From assembly GCA_003230795.1 (NCBI GenBank), contig QIGM01000210.1:1-5406 (forward strand): a stretch of DNA of 5,406 nucleotides, in the 5' to 3' direction. The notes under the pieces were generated by a model. The model was not told where the DNA came from. It ran no database searches and worked only from the letters and a program-made list of their open reading frames with translations. A program made the translations under genes and the position numbers. This document shows positions 5,406 through 5,406 of the stretch, piece by piece; within the stretch, counting starts at the first letter, position 1; every line of letters starts with the position of its first letter. Source of the stretch: a bacterium (GTDB lineage Bacteria; Bdellovibrionota_C; UBA2361; SZUA-149).

Positions 5406-5406
5406 C

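Larger units (their letters stand above)
5176..5406. repeat. Imperfect terminal inverted repeats, about 42 bp, bounding a small element
   Basis: The left end (5176-5217) and the reverse complement of the right end (5365-5406) align almost end to end. They share GAAAAAACC, then ATCGG, TTTTT, CAGTGTCTTG and GACTAT, with a few substitutions, a two-base gap and two one-base gaps. Each end is itself a perfect small hairpin: AAAAACC-TAATC-GGTTTTT on the left (5178-5196) and AAAAACCC-GATCA-GGGTTTTT on the right (5384-5404). The right hairpin has one extra C:G pair, so both indels preserve pairing. The layout fits either an RNA gene flanked by terminator-like hairpins or a small non-autonomous (MITE-like) element. 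The right edge coincides with the window end, so target-site duplication cannot be tested. Confidence 0.8.

Noticed and set aside
5197..5406. tmRNA: minus strand 5294-5284 reads CTAAGCATGTA, a string also found near the 3' end of tmRNA.
   Set aside because: No tRNA-like T arm, no GGTTCGA-type loop, no tag reading frame and no CCA-end acceptor stem lie nearby. The match is 11 bases and is probably chance.
5176..5406. Integron attC site or retron msr/msd, because of the inverted repeats flanking a folded region.
   Set aside because: No GTTRRRY/RYYYAAC core sites are present at the ends. No reverse transcriptase is visible, and a terminator directly after the right repeat would separate the RNA from any downstream RT gene.

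Overview
The window comes from a bacterium, probably Gram-negative. The ABC transporter pair is of the YbbA/YbbP type, the gene packing is tight, and no eukaryotic or archaeal traits show. GC content looks moderate by eye (not computed). No gene here fixes the taxonomy further. There is no integrase, transposase, CRISPR array, rRNA or tRNA in view.

Left edge (1-222): the last 42 codons of an unidentified plus-strand gene enter from the left and stop at 130. A perfect 25-bp tandem duplication (114-163) straddles that stop codon. A short leader follows.

Plus-strand operon (223-1839): three genes with very short gaps. The first is a soluble YbjQ/UPF0145-family protein. As read, it carries a single-base frameshift near 297, so its N-terminal part (from ATG 223) and its C-terminal part (to 536) lie in different frames. 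The second (542-994) is a membrane-anchored protein with its own YbjQ-like domain. The third (1006-1839) is a membrane-anchored M48 zinc metallopeptidase. Residue conservation and spacing argue for one functional unit, but its substrate cannot be read from sequence.

Minus-strand operon (5086-1854): an ABC ATPase (YbbA/LolD-like) overlaps by 4 bp an 842-residue, roughly ten-helix FtsX-type permease (YbbP-like). Together they form an inner-membrane ABC complex thought to act on lipids or other hydrophobic molecules. It converges on the peptidase gene with only 14 bp between the two stop codons.

Right edge (5087-5406): 320 bp without a protein gene, and the most interesting part. It holds a long, highly base-paired segment. 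A 16-bp interrupted closing stem joins about 5198-5217 to 5365-5382. Inside are a C(UUCG)G hairpin, a long interrupted inner stem and two apical hairpins, followed by an intrinsic-terminator-like hairpin that ends at the window edge. Wobble pairs favour the plus strand. I read it as a probable structured non-coding RNA of about 190-210 nt. Its outline (closing stem, large bubble, terminal stem) resembles 6S RNA, but identity is unproven. The terminator hairpin and closing stem are mirrored at the left end of the element, giving roughly 42-bp imperfect terminal inverted repeats, so a small mobile element is the main alternative. A third partial copy of the repeat lies just upstream of the ABC ATPase start.
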